From Microdochium bolleyi (taxonomy: Eukaryota; Ascomycota; Sordariomycetes; Xylariales; Microdochiaceae): DNA of 64,000 bases. Positions 53,863 to 64,000 of this stretch are shown piece after piece (position 1 is the stretch's first letter; the number at the start of each line of letters is the position of its first letter). The notes beneath the pieces are model-generated. The model saw only the letters and a list, made by a program, of their open reading frames with translations, made no database searches and was not told the DNA's origin. The stretch covers positions 682,001 through 746,000 of the forward strand of contig KQ964249.1 in the NCBI GenBank assembly GCA_001566295.1. Reading direction: 5' to 3'. The translations under genes and the position numbers were made by a program.

Positions 53863-55733
53863 ATGCTGACCATGATATCCACGCATCATCTATTGGGATA
53901 CCTGGCGCTACTGTTGGCATTGGCAAGCTTACTGCTAGCAGTCTCCCTTCGGAATATACTCGCCAAGAACACGAGCAGCATTCCGGAACCGCCGATCCTG
54001 CCGCGAAAAGTGCCATTCTTGGAGAGAGCCTATGGCATGCTACGCCATGGCACCGACGTTTGGCCACAAGTACAGTGCGTAACGTTGAACGCGGGTCGCT
54101 TGTGTCAAACGGGGAGACGCCGAGCCTGACTGATCAAGACAAACTTTCGCAGACAGAAAGCTGGCGCCATGGCCGCGATCGTCAACATTCCACTGGTCTT
54201 TGGCCAGCGCATGTACGTCGTCACTGATCCGACACCCGTACTCGTCAGCTCATTCGTCACGGCCGCGACCCTGCGCCTTGCAAGCGTGCTGCCAGAGCTC
54301 ATGAAGAGCTGGGCTCCATTCTCGAGTCGAGCACAGTCAGAACTACCGGTCTCCTTCAAGAGGTGGCTGCGAGTCATGCCAGGTGCCTTGTCGGGTGCTG
54401 TAGCGCAGCAGATACATCGCTGTGTCATTCCACTGCTGGCGAAACAGATTGAGGCTGTAAGGGCTGAGGTAGAGGAGAAAGGGCACGGTTTCTTTGAAGT
54501 CGAAGATCTGGCGAAGTGGCTCAGCGATCTTGCCTCGAGGGCAATGATGGTCGGGATGGGTGGGCGAGAGTGGAGCTGGTGTCAAGATCAGGACTTTCTT
54601 GATGCATTCTGGTCAAGGAAGGGTCCCTCCTACTACCTCGTTAACAGTTTTGTCCTGCGCGACTATGGGACTACTCGAGCTTTCATGCTGACCGACGTCA
54701 TCGGACCTATACAGGGAGTACGAGCGCTCTCTGATACACTTCAGCATAAGTCCGCTCCATCCTTTACGGCGCCTCGAAGTACCAGGGCGCGGAACCAGGT
54801 GTTGGAGAGACTAAGCCAATGGATGGTCGAACTCGAGAATAATCCCGAAAGCCACTCCAAGCTCTCCGCCGTAGCCAGGACGCTCTTCAAGTTGCCCGTT
54901 TCCCAAGGCTGGTCTACCCACGACAAAGCAGCGACGACCCTCATCATGCTGTGCGCAGGCTTGTCGAACGAAGTCCCGACGGTGTTCTGGATTTTTGTGA
55001 ACATTCTTACCCGACCGGATCTCCTGGCACGGCTCAGGCGGGAGGGCGATGCCTTTCTGCACGGCTCCAAGCGTCTTCCCGGTAGGCAATCCGTAGGAGA
55101 CGACGACGACGTTTTTGCAATGGCAGCCGCACGCCTGGCTGAAGCATCGTTGCCGGGGATCCAGTCATCTTGCCACTTGCTGTATGCATGCTACCAGGAG
55201 GCACAGAGACTTGCCACCGTCGGCCCCGTCTTGAGACGCGTCTCCCGGGACACCATCATCCAAAGCGAGACTGGCAGCTTTCTGCTCAAGAAGGGCTCGC
55301 TGGCATTTCTACCGACGAACGTCCTTCATCTGAGCCAAGAACGATGGGGCGAAGACGCAGCCATGTTTGTCTCGGAAAGACCTGGACGAAAAGATGTCGA
55401 ACGTGCCCGAGCACTCATTCCTGCCCTTCGGCCATGGACGGGGTATGTGTCCCGTAAGTCTTCACATCACGGCTCCATCACATACAGCGATGCTCCATGT
55501 TGCATTGAGCACTGACCAAGTGAGCTGACCAAAACATGCAACGGGACTAGGGTCGACAGCTTGCGTCCAACATCCTGCTATCTTCGGTTCTTCTTCTCGT
55601 CATGAGTATCGACGTCGAAACCATGGAGGGACAAGCTCTGGTCGTTCCTAAACCCGAGGACACTCCCATAAGCTTCCTGGTGATGGGCCTTCCGCATGAT
55701 ACGGGTCGGCATGTCGTCCGGAGGAGGAACTGA
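53863..55733 (+). pseudogene. Cytochrome P450 (CYP7/8-like), frameshifted before the heme motif
   Basis: Exons 53863-54074, 54153-55453 and 55551-55733 are joined by GT-AG introns. The N terminus has a membrane anchor (LLGYLALLLALASLLLAVSL) and a Pro-rich hinge. The I-helix LIMLCAGLSNEVPTVFWIF lacks the usual acid-Thr pair, as in CYP7/8-type P450s. The K-helix has YQEAQRL (ExxR). The heme-ligand motif FLPFGHGRGMCP (Cys codon 55448-55450) is present, but in a frame one base off from the upstream exon. The switch must occur near 55380, where the upstream frame runs on to a stop at 55513-55515. The summed exon length is also one base over a multiple of three, as a 2-nt loss or 1-nt gain would give. 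The last exon restores a normal P450 C terminus after the Cys. A recent pseudogene or a base-calling error is possible. Confidence 0.78.
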
Positions 55734-56487
55734 GTATAGACGGGGTTGAGCCGGGAAGGAAAGCAAGGAGAGGACTGTGGTCCCGTTAGTGACATCGCGC
55801 GGGTGCACCGCCAGACTCTTTCCCCCCTGCAACTTATAGAACCGTCAAGAGTTGAGGTAGGACGGAAAATCGCCAAAGCGAGAGGAGCGCCCCAAGGCTT
55901 AGCTTGTCTCACACCAAGAAGAGACTTCAAGACGACTCATGGCTCCCAAAGGGAGTCGATCATCCAGAGAGAGATCGCTCAGTATAAACTCGATTGCGGC
56001 AAGTCTCTCGTCCCAGACCTGCCTAGTCCCACGTGTGCTCTTCTTTGCAAATAGTGCCATCCGCATCGGCGAGTAACTGCGTGCTTTTTATTCAAACGCA
56101 GAGTGGAATCTGTGACGCCAATTGCTGAGAGGAGTCGTGAGGCCGGTATCGTCTGGGACGCATCACAGCCTACACAAGCAGCACAAGGATGAACAGACAC
56201 TTTCGGTACCATCCGACGCCTCTTGTGCAAGATTTGCTGTTTAGGCGGTATCGGGCCACAGGCCGTGGTGTTCGCTACCGACTACCATGAGCCAAGTCAA
56301 ATCACAATCGGAAAAAACCAGATCATTCTGATTACATAACATCGACACGGAGAACCTCATCATGGTATTCTAATGTTTTTTTTATTCTTCTCATAATTCA
56401 CATGGTATCATTGAACAAGCCGCCAGCTTGACGTCCATCGTCGAACCAGCATCATTTTTCGCACCCGCTTCACCCTCAAAACACAAT
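55734..56487. other. Convergent intergenic, 0.75 kb
   Basis: 3' flanks of the P450 and aldolase genes. An A/T-rich stretch near 56340-56400 includes a T8 run. No gene is seen. Confidence 0.5.
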
Positions 56488-57570
56488 TTACAGCTGGTTG
56501 GCGGTGTTGAAGTCGACAAGAGCCTCGGCAACACGCTTAGACATGGTCTTCTCACCCTCACGAACCCAGACGCGGGGGTCGAAGAACTTCTTGTTGGGCT
56601 TGTCGGCGCCGTCAGGGTTGCCGACAGAGGTCATGAGGTAGTCCTTCTTGTTGACCATGTAGTCGCGGATGCCGGCGCAGTAGGCGAACTGGAGATCGGT
56701 GTCCAAGTTGACCTTGACAACACCGAAGGAGATAGCATCGAGGTACTCCTGCTTGGAGGAGCCGGAGCCGCCGTGGAAGACGAAGAAGACGGGCTTCTCG
56801 TCGTTTGTCTTGAGCTGCTCACGGACGTAGGCCTGGTGCTTGCCGAGGAGCTCGGGGTGGAGCTTGACGTTGCCGGGCTTGTAGACGCCGTGGACATTGC
56901 CGAAGCCAGCGGCGATGCTGAAGTAGGGAGAGATGGGGGAGAGGGTGTTGAAGATGTTCCAGATGTCCTCGGGCTGAGTGTAGAGGGAGTTGTTGTCAAC
57001 GTCCTCGTTGTTGACACCGTCCTCCTCACCACCAGTGATGCCGATCTCCATCTCGAGCCACTGCTTCATGGGGGCGGCACGCTTGAGGTACTTGGCAGTG
57101 GTCTCAACATTCCACTCGACAGGCTCCTCAGAGAGATCGATCATGTGAGAGGAGAAGAGAGGCTCGTTGTGCTGCTTGAAGTAAGCCTCGTCGGCATCGA
57201 GCATGCCATCGAGCCAAGGAAGGAGCTTCTTAGCGCAGTGGTCGGTGTGAAGGACGACGGGGATGCCGTAGGTGGGAGCAATGGCACGGATGTAGTGGGC
57301 GGCGGCGATGGAGCCAGCGATAGAGGCAGCCTGGTCGCTTCCGTTGGTGACGCCCTTGCCGGCAAAGAAGGCAGCACCACCCTGGGACATCTGGAGGATG
57401 ACGGGCGACTTGGCATCGCGGGCAGCCTCGAGGGAAGCAACAACGGTCGAGGAGGAAGTAACGTTGATGGCGGGGATGGCGAACTTCTTCTCGCGGGCGT
57501 ACTCGAAGAGGGCGAGGACGTCGTCACCGACGATGACACCGGTCTTGCGGGAGAGCTTAGCAGTGGCCAT
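56488..57570 (-). CDS. FBA1: Fructose-bisphosphate aldolase, class II
   Basis: A single exon of 360 residues, the same size as yeast Fba1 (359). The ATG at 57570 follows a CT-rich leader on the minus strand. Zn-dependent class II hallmarks are intact: VVLHTDHC (catalytic Asp110, Zn ligand His111), EMEIGITGGEEDGVNN with the Zn/Na-site Glu, AAGFGNVHGVY and FVFHGGSGS with the remaining His ligands, and VKVNLDTDLQF for phosphate binding. The enzyme cleaves fructose 1,6-bisphosphate into DHAP and glyceraldehyde 3-phosphate in the cytosol, so it serves glycolysis and gluconeogenesis. Strong codon bias makes the antisense strand open for 385 codons, which is a shadow. Confidence 0.97.
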   Translation of the reverse strand: MATAKLSRKTGVIVGDDVLALFEYAREKKFAIPAINVTSSSTVVASLEAARDAKSPVILQMSQGGAAFFAGKGVTNGSDQAASIAGSIAAAHYIRAIAPTYGIPVVLHTDHCAKKLLPWLDGMLDADEAYFKQHNEPLFSSHMIDLSEEPVEWNVETTAKYLKRAAPMKQWLEMEIGITGGEEDGVNNEDVDNNSLYTQPEDIWNIFNTLSPISPYFSIAAGFGNVHGVYKPGNVKLHPELLGKHQAYVREQLKTNDEKPVFFVFHGGSGSSKQEYLDAISFGVVKVNLDTDLQFAYCAGIRDYMVNKKDYLMTSVGNPDGADKPNKKFFDPRVWVREGEKTMSKRVAEALVDFNTANQL

Positions 57571-57599
57571 GTTTGCGATTGGTAGTGATGTGTGAGGCG

Positions 57600-57725
57600 T
57601 TGTTGGTAAGAATGCCGCGTGGATGAGATCGTAGGAGCTCTGATTGTGGTTGAATGGTCAGTGATTGTGAAGGAGAAGAAGGAGAGAGGGCGGGAAGCAG
57701 CAGGATAAAAAGTGAGAGAATTATG
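57600..57725 (-). promoter_or_regulatory. CT-rich leader/promoter of the aldolase gene
   Basis: Read on the minus strand, the 150 bp upstream of the start codon are C/T-rich with few purine runs, as in other highly expressed fungal glycolytic genes. Transcription start and any TATA element were not located with certainty. Confidence 0.4.
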
Positions 57726-60611
57726 GCGATGGAGGGGTATCGCCTGGCCGACAGGCGCTGTCGGAGCGAGCCACGGACGAGGCGCGTGCAAAGCTGTCTG
57801 GCTGGGGCCAATTGGACGAATGACGCCCTGGGCGAGGCGTGGCGGGCGTGGTGGGGGTGTTGAGGTCAGAGTGGGCAGCAGGTGGGGTTGAGGCAGCTGA
57901 GACTCGCCAGCAGGGCCGATTGAGGAGCAGCCCAAGGTGAGCGAGATCCACGCCGCTGCGGCTGGCATGATGTCGCTCAACAAAAGCCCCGAGCAGCGGT
58001 GCAGACTCTGCCGGCCTGTGACGTTGCTGCGGGCTCCGGTCCAGGATGAGGTCACGGGTGGGCAGGGGCGGGTGCTCGAGTCGCGCCATGTGTGAAGGGG
58101 GCCAAACACTTACGGAGTACTGGAACTGATGATCGCGATGCGAATTGGCGAGTGGGGGAGGAGAGGCAGAGGAGCAAAGAGAAAGCAGGAGAAGAATCGA
58201 GCTTTTGAAGAGGCGGGGGAGCTGCCATGGTTTTGAGCAAGCAGCCACGATGGCTGGACGAGGGAAGCTCCAGCCCGTTCCTGCCGATGCCCGCGCCCGG
58301 CCGGCTGGCGGGGCTCCAAGTCTGAACTTTGCAATTGTCGTCACGCGGCAACGAGACCGTCACCCGTGTATGGGGCTTCTGTTCTGGCAATTGCATCTCT
58401 GGCATTGGCTTTTGCCTGTCCAGCTTCCCCACCATCGCGAATTGCCCTCATCCACGATCCATCTACGGCCACACCATGGCGTCGATCATCGCTTTGGTAT
58501 CTTCCAAGCCCAGCCTCAGGACTCGATGGACCAGGTCGCTCTAAGCCCATGTTGGACAATTCCTGCATCACTAGCACTATCGACAAATACTGAAGCGTGG
58601 GGGGCAACCAAGGCCACTCACTGGCCACGACCGACGGCCACAAGTATGTCCCAGGCCATTGAGCTCCAGCCATGATCCAGGACCCCATCGATCGTCCACT
58701 GGCTGTCTAGCCATATAAGCGCGACTCGACCACGGTCCTGAACGCTATCATCGTAAGTGCGGTTAGCAGGCAGGTAGGCTACCTTGAGTGCATTGGATCG
58801 ACTCCGCTCCACGATGGCAACTGAGTATCACCTGGTAAAACGCATCCCCAACAAGCAAGGATTCTGAGCCCAGAGATATACCGGGTCACTCTTAATACTA
58901 GCCACCCAAGCAGTCGAATACACACTATCGATATTGCAGATCCTCCATTGCGTAGGGCTTGGTGAGCAAAAGGCCAGGAAGCACCAAGTCCTGATATTGC
59001 TTACCCCACACCACTCCGTGCATCCATCCAGCCCAGGCCCTCCTCCACGATCTCACCCCCGGAAGCAGTTGCGTCTGATGTCCCGCGTAGCTTTGCCGGA
59101 AAACAACGGCCAGGTCCCAAGCTCACTCTGCAAGGACGGATGACGTCCCTTGCCTGCCCTTCCTAGAAGTGCCGACTCTCTCTCTCGCTCTCTGTGCTCG
59201 GGTAACTGCGGGCGCCGAGGGGCAACCAATCGGCGGGGGCGAGCGGGCGGGCCGTGGATCCACATCTCGCCGCCGGCCGGAGAGTGCGGAATCTCACGGA
59301 GCTCTTCTCTTTCACGATGCTGGCCGCCGCCGCCTCTGGCTTCACCGCGACAGAGACTACGGAGTGTTCAGATGTCCCATGCTGAGTCCGATACGGCATC
59401 TCTAGTGGCTTGCAGTTCGTTCAAGAGATCAATCACTTTCATCCTGCCTGCATGCGGTCCTCTCAAGACGCAATCGCCGAACCGGAGTGGCGAGGCCAGA
59501 AGCCGCGGCCCAGACCGGGAGCCTCGGGGAATACTACTGACCTTCTATCAGTCCTTTCTTTGGGTTAGAAAGGCCACCAATCAAAACCCGACGGCCTCGG
59601 CCGTGTGCCTCCCAGCTCCAGGGAGATCCGGGGTAACAGGACAAACTGGGAAAACCCAAGCCATGGCCGGTCTCCACTCGCGATGAATTCCCGGGGGCCG
59701 GGGTTGCCTTGTGGACTGGCGATGCGTGCGCCGAGACATCAGATCACATAATGAATGCCCAGGTGAACAAGTGCAACGGGTCTGTGCGCAGATAACCCCT
59801 CGCACGATAAGTGCTGATTTTTCTACTGATGTCTTTCTGAAACCCGTTGCTCTCGTCTTTCCTTCTTTCTTTTGCAGATCGCTGATATCATCAGCATGAC
59901 AAGACGCCGAGCCATGGAAAAAACCGTGTGTAAATGCGTCGATCTGATCGTTACCATCTCCTAGGGTCTGGCGGAGATGTGAGAGGCATCAATTTGCCGA
60001 AGCGTGCAGTTGAACAGAAAAATATGTACGTGCGCGACATGGCCATGTTATGCTGGTATGTCAAAAGATGTTGGTCCCTCCTTCCTTCCTTCCTTCCTTG
60101 CGGTTTTTCAGTCCGCTCGTGCCTGGACTCAGACCAGGACACGCAACCGGAGCATCTCACGATGCTGTCCCACCCGCCAATGATGCGGTCTGACTCCCGC
60201 ACTTCATGCACCAGAATCGCATATCCACCTCGACTGCGGCGCCTGCGGTTCTTGCCTTCAAGGACAACGGAAGTATCCCGGCTCAAACAATCCAGAATCA
60301 CAGGCTTGCCGCTGAAGCTTGTCTCCGTGGCCCGCCGCAATGAGGGCAGCATTTGACGCCCCGAACCGCCCATCGGCATCGTAGTAGCCCATGTACTGGT
60401 TCCACGAGCTTGTGAGGAAATCCTTGACCACCCGCAGCCCTCGAGTCCACCGGTCATGAACACATTCCATGACCCGTCGAATAGCCCTCGTGATAGACGG
60501 CTTCTCCGTGGCTCCATTGTACGCCGTATCGCCAACCACCTCCGAGGCAGCAACCCCCAGGCGGCTGTGATCCTGACCTTCCCTTTCAGTAAGATCGGAG
60601 TGAAAGTCATC
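57726..60611. other. Intergenic, 2.9 kb
   Basis: Upstream region of the aldolase gene and 3' flank of the ubiquitin hydrolase gene. Frames of 130-250 codons (for example 59951-60715 minus) are Arg/Ser-rich without domains. A CCTT microsatellite lies at 60078-60099. No RNA gene or transposon is recognised. Confidence 0.45.
60078..60099 (+). repeat. CCTT tetranucleotide repeat
   Basis: About five copies of CCTT in non-coding DNA. Confidence 0.85.
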
Positions 60612-62627
60612 CTAGGACTCGGGTGCTCCGTCTCGCTCGAGCTCGTAGAAGAGGAGATACACCTCTCTCTGCATGCCAAGCACATCGTTGGTCTTGGCCT
60701 CCTTGATCTTTTCATCGCTGATGCGCCACCACCGATCTCCGTGCTTTCGTTTCCGCCCCAGGGTCTTGTTCATCGCAGAGCCCGCGCCCGTCTTTTCGGA
60801 AACATTGTTGGAAGTCGGGGTCGCTGTTGTACCGTTGAGGAGCGATGGTGACTTGGTCCGGCTCATACCCGCAGGACTTGCTGATCGGCTGTGCCGTACC
60901 GAGTTGGACAGCTTGGACACTGTAGACTTTGCCGATGCCGCGACAGACTTGAGACTTATTGAGTCTGGGTCTCGATCTTTGGTGGTGCTGGAGGGGTTGG
61001 GCAGGCCTGCGCCAGAAGCTGGCGAAGACCGTGGTATATTGGCATCGGCCGCTTCTCGAATGCCGCTCTGTGTATCTGCGGTGGCTGGTGAGCCATTACG
61101 CATTGCCGAGTAGCTCAGGTCTGGTGTGGACGCAGTAGGGCTGGGGTGGCTCGATGGCTGGACCGCACGGATATGGGGTGTGGCTGCTGGACTGGGCGCA
61201 GCTGACTTTGTGAAGATGCCAGAGGGTCGAAAAGCGTTCGCTGTTGCAAAAGGCAGAACTTGGTTTTGACGTCGAAAGGACTCGTAGTGGCCGCTATGAT
61301 GGCTGCCTTTGTGCGTGACTGTGCCGAGAAGCTTGTACTTCTTTTGCGACAGGAGACCTCCCATAGGTAACTGCTCAGGGAATACTACTTTGGCCGAGTT
61401 CTTCATAGATGTATGGCTGGCGTCGTATATTGATCTCGACAGGTGGATTGCCAGGACTTTCGGGAAGCGCGTCAATTGCATGTGCCGCGCTATCTTGCAC
61501 TTCGGCGCGTAGCGCATGTCGGGCAGCGGAACATCGGGTGTCTCCTCGGGGTCGTTGTCGATGGCGTACTGCAGTTTGGCGATTGAGTCGCGCGTAGTCT
61601 CCTGAAAGCTATCGTCTTTGGACCGTGCTAGCTCGGCTTCGAGCATATCCTTGGCATGCATCAGGCGGCACTTTTCGCACTTGAAATCTTCGACATATTC
61701 CGTCTTGAAGAAGCCATCTATGCAGGAGTTAAGTGTGGCCGAGTTGACTTGTGGGACGTTGAGAGTCAACGTGCAGAATGTGCTCTGTGTCGGCCTCGGC
61801 TTAAAGCCACACTTTTGACACTCGATCTGGCTCTCGTACTTGCCCTCCATGGGGAATCCTTCCTCGTCCTCAGCGTCACCATCTCCGCTGCTTCCGGTCT
61901 CCTGCCCCAATTGCCTCGGTGTGTGAACTTCTGTGGGCGCGGCTGAATCGGCATTGTCAGTCAGAGGGTCTTGCAATCCCAATCCCGCTAACCTTTGTTG
62001 CACAGCAGCACTGTCGACGGGCGCGCTCGCGCCATTTGAGCTGCTCGGCAGTCCGCCTTTGGCCTTTGCAGCGCGCCTTGCCCGTTGTCCAGCGTGGTAT
62101 TCGTCGCACAGCCTTTCCGCGACGACCTGGAGGAACTCCTGGGCATCTTGCTGCTGCCTGCTGATGCGCTGGCGGAAAGCAGTCTCGAGAACGCGCACAA
62201 AGCCGAGCGCAGATATTGTCTTCTTGTAGATGGGCCGCTCATTCAGGGCATCGATGATCTCCTTGAGGCCCTGAGTGACTAGCCCAGCCTGTAGGCCTTC
62301 AATCTTCCAGTCTGGCGCGCTCTTGCGATTCGGGTCGGGCACGAGCTGTTCGTAGACCCAGGGCTCGTCGATGTTCCGACGGTGGGTCTCGCGGATGAGG
62401 TAGACGCGGAGATCGGTAAGGCCGGCGAGGGCCTGGAGGACGGAATTGATGAAGCAGTCGTTGGCAGGGTTGACGAGGCCAACAACGCCCTTCTTGCGCG
62501 TCGAGGCGGAGGCGGCGGCGGTGTCGTTATCGATGAGATATGTCGGGCCGAAGACGTAGATGAGGGTGATGGCAGCGAGAGAGGCGCCGGCGGCGTAGGT
62601 CGCGACGGCCAGCGGCTTTTCGGGCAT
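60612..62627 (-). CDS. Membrane-anchored ubiquitin carboxyl-terminal hydrolase (Ubp16/USP30-like)
   Basis: A single exon of 671 residues from the ATG at 62627. An N-terminal hydrophobic segment (ATYAAGASLAAITLIYVFG, residues 9-27) precedes the catalytic domain, like yeast Ubp16 and human USP30 at the mitochondrial outer membrane. The Cys box is GLVNPANDCFINSVLQALAG, where the canonical GNTC is ANDC; the oxyanion-hole Asn and the Cys are kept. The QQQDAQEFLQVV block, two CxxC pairs (ECQKCGF, KCEKCRL) for structural zinc, GSHHSGHYESF with the catalytic His, and DRWWRISDEKIKE with the Asp complete a USP domain. A Ser/Pro-rich insert of about 150 residues separates the His box from the last motif. 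It probably removes ubiquitin from membrane substrates; the mitochondrial location is inferred from family architecture. Confidence 0.92.
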   Translation of the reverse strand: MPEKPLAVATYAAGASLAAITLIYVFGPTYLIDNDTAAASASTRKKGVVGLVNPANDCFINSVLQALAGLTDLRVYLIRETHRRNIDEPWVYEQLVPDPNRKSAPDWKIEGLQAGLVTQGLKEIIDALNERPIYKKTISALGFVRVLETAFRQRISRQQQDAQEFLQVVAERLCDEYHAGQRARRAAKAKGGLPSSSNGASAPVDSAAVQQRLAGLGLQDPLTDNADSAAPTEVHTPRQLGQETGSSGDGDAEDEEGFPMEGKYESQIECQKCGFKPRPTQSTFCTLTLNVPQVNSATLNSCIDGFFKTEYVEDFKCEKCRLMHAKDMLEAELARSKDDSFQETTRDSIAKLQYAIDNDPEETPDVPLPDMRYAPKCKIARHMQLTRFPKVLAIHLSRSIYDASHTSMKNSAKVVFPEQLPMGGLLSQKKYKLLGTVTHKGSHHSGHYESFRRQNQVLPFATANAFRPSGIFTKSAAPSPAATPHIRAVQPSSHPSPTASTPDLSYSAMRNGSPATADTQSGIREAADANIPRSSPASGAGLPNPSSTTKDRDPDSISLKSVAASAKSTVSKLSNSVRHSRSASPAGMSRTKSPSLLNGTTATPTSNNVSEKTGAGSAMNKTLGRKRKHGDRWWRISDEKIKEAKTNDVLGMQREVYLLFYELERDGAPES

Positions 62628-64000
62628 GGTCTCGGGTCGCTGAGCGGGATGGCGGCCGCTTGAGGAGGGGAGGAGAGGAGGAGTTCGGCGGTGTGGCGGC
62701 AGGACGGCCGGCGGAAAAGTGGTAGAAGCACGATCTGAAGAATTGGCTCAGAAGGCGGGAGACTCCGCTGCCACGGCCTCGGGACGAGCGGCCGTCCGTC
62801 AGCAGAGAGCCCGGCAGAATGGCTGAGTGCGGACGAGGTGGAGCGCGTGGAGAAGGTGTGGGACGGCGGTGGCTTCGTCGGGGTGGAGGTGCATGGCCAT
62901 TGCGGCGCGTCACGGGTGCCGTCGACGCTCGTTGCTGCTGCTCGGCACGCAGATGCGACAGCGGCAGCGGAGGGGATCTGCGGGCGCCTGGAGCCGGGCG
63001 CTGGCTGTGGTGTCGCCAGCAACCTTGGAAGACAGCAGGCGACAGGGCAGGGCGAGAGATGGCAAGATGGTCGCGCAAGAACCACTGCCCGTTGTGGCCC
63101 AGATGCGGCAGGAGCACGAGAGCGGGATCGGGCCCGGACCAGCCAGTTGCTGCACACTTGTCCCACAGCCCAGCGTTGCACTGGCCCGTCCTCTGCAGGC
63201 AGCCGTCCTTGCCTCCCGCAACCTCCTGCTCGCTCTGGCCGACACGGGCTGTGCATCTGGCTTGAGATTGCCAGCGGGCGTTCGAAACCGTCCGACTAGC
63301 GGAAACAAGGACACTCTGCAACAGCCGTACGTTGCGCGGGGACGCGTCAGCCCAAGCCGCTGCACTGCCCGGCTGCCCGGCTGCCAGTACTTGCCATCTG
63401 GTGCGTGTCTACCGCCTCAGTCAAGTACCTTAAGGTACCCCGACTGACTTGCGCAGCATCTCCCGAACTCGTCGATCTTCCGGTGCGTACCGTCAGTACA
63501 GCCACCTCGAGGGTTTGCTGTCCATCACGGGCCCTTCACTCCTTGAGATGCCCTTTTGAATGCATTCGCTGCTGTTGTCTCTTCTTGACGTTGTTGCCTC
63601 CTTCGTCCTCCGCGGTAAACATTAATAAATACAAGCGACGTCATAAATTCCAACTTGGCGTATGACGCAGCACGCATTCACAATGATCAGGACCAGCGAA
63701 CGAAGGCCCAGCAAGCTCGTCGACCTGATTGCCCCCATCGGCGAACCTGGCAACTGCGGACCACGGCCTTTGCCAGACCACGACACTCAGCTCGGGCATC
63801 TGGGTTCTCAGCAGTGGCTTCGAATCGAAGATGCAAGAATGCCTCGCGGTCGCCATCACCAGCCCCGTGGCCTCGTCAGTCTGATCCCAGCCATGCTCGC
63901 GGCGCAGGGTGCCCAAAACCACCCAGGTGCATCAACACGAACGTCAACTCACAGACTCGACGATGGCGGAGCTCTGCTGCAGTCACACGCATCACCACCA
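62628..64000. other. Right-end region, no supported gene
   Basis: Upstream region of the ubiquitin hydrolase gene. Many overlapping frames are Arg/Ser/Pro-rich shadows. Near 63.6 kb the sequence is AT-richer (ATTAATAAATAC). A minus-strand frame at 63641-63922 has mixed composition and could be part of a gene that continues past the window, but there is no domain to support it. Confidence 0.4.

Noticed and set aside
56428..57585. 385-codon plus-strand ORF opposite the aldolase gene
   Set aside because: It is the antisense shadow of FBA1, kept open by strong codon bias; composition is Val/Gly/Glu-repetitive and shows no domain.
59951..60715. 254-codon minus-strand ORF downstream of the ubiquitin hydrolase
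   Set aside because: It overlaps the hydrolase's C terminus in another frame and is Arg/Ser-rich with no domain.
1..64000. CRISPR arrays, bacterial operons, riboswitches, rRNA genes
   Set aside because: No regularly spaced direct repeats or ribosomal sequence are seen, and the intron-bearing fungal genes make prokaryotic features inappropriate.

Overview
The window is nuclear DNA from a filamentous ascomycete, most likely a Sordariomycete. The genes are monocistronic and lie on both strands. Their introns are short (about 50-160 nt), with GT(A/G)AGT-like donors and CTAAC-type branch sites. The DNA is GC-rich, so long spurious ORFs are common. Several products are fungus-specific: RTA1-like, DUF7053, Zn2Cys6, and a Ubp16-like protease. 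I cannot name the species. Exon joins were worked out by hand from splice signals, reading frame and family similarity; no search was run.

Layout. 0-25 kb is mostly housekeeping or core: an NHP6-type HMG-box protein (3.5 kb, with a likely 5' UTR intron), a nine-exon conserved protein of unknown function (6.4-8.8 kb), a G13T87 homopolymer block (9.6 kb), an RTA1-like membrane protein (10.1-11.8 kb, minus), a DUF7053 protein (12.6-13.9 kb, minus), a secreted SurE-like phosphatase (16-16.9 kb), an F-box protein (17.3-18.8 kb, minus), oligoribonuclease REX2 (19.5-20.2 kb), phosphoglucomutase (21.5-23.2 kb) and a class I methyltransferase (24-25.1 kb). 25.1-29.5 kb has no gene I can support. A hypothetical protein sits at 29.5-30.3 kb (minus), followed by a repeat-bearing gene-poor stretch.

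32.9-55.7 kb looks accessory or metabolic: an eight-exon succinate-semialdehyde dehydrogenase (minus), an intact Tc1/mariner-type DDE transposase-derived gene (minus), a hotdog thioesterase (minus), an ornithine cyclodeaminase/mu-crystallin homologue, an acyl-protein-thioesterase-like esterase (minus), a Zn2Cys6 regulator (minus) with an apparent GC-AG intron inside its zinc cluster, a SnoaL-like protein, an intron-containing tRNA-Val(AAC) with an odd T loop, an Old Yellow Enzyme, a large bZIP plus C2H2-like regulator (minus), a Ser/Thr-rich protein (minus), an orphan ORF and a cytochrome P450 that appears frameshifted just before its heme-binding motif. Enzymes and regulators between 37.5 and 49.7 kb alternate in divergent and convergent pairs. 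They could form a small catabolic or biosynthetic cluster without a PKS, NRPS or terpene backbone gene; that is inference only.

56-64 kb returns to housekeeping: class II fructose-bisphosphate aldolase (minus) and a membrane-anchored ubiquitin hydrolase of the Ubp16 type (minus), each with a long gene-free upstream region.
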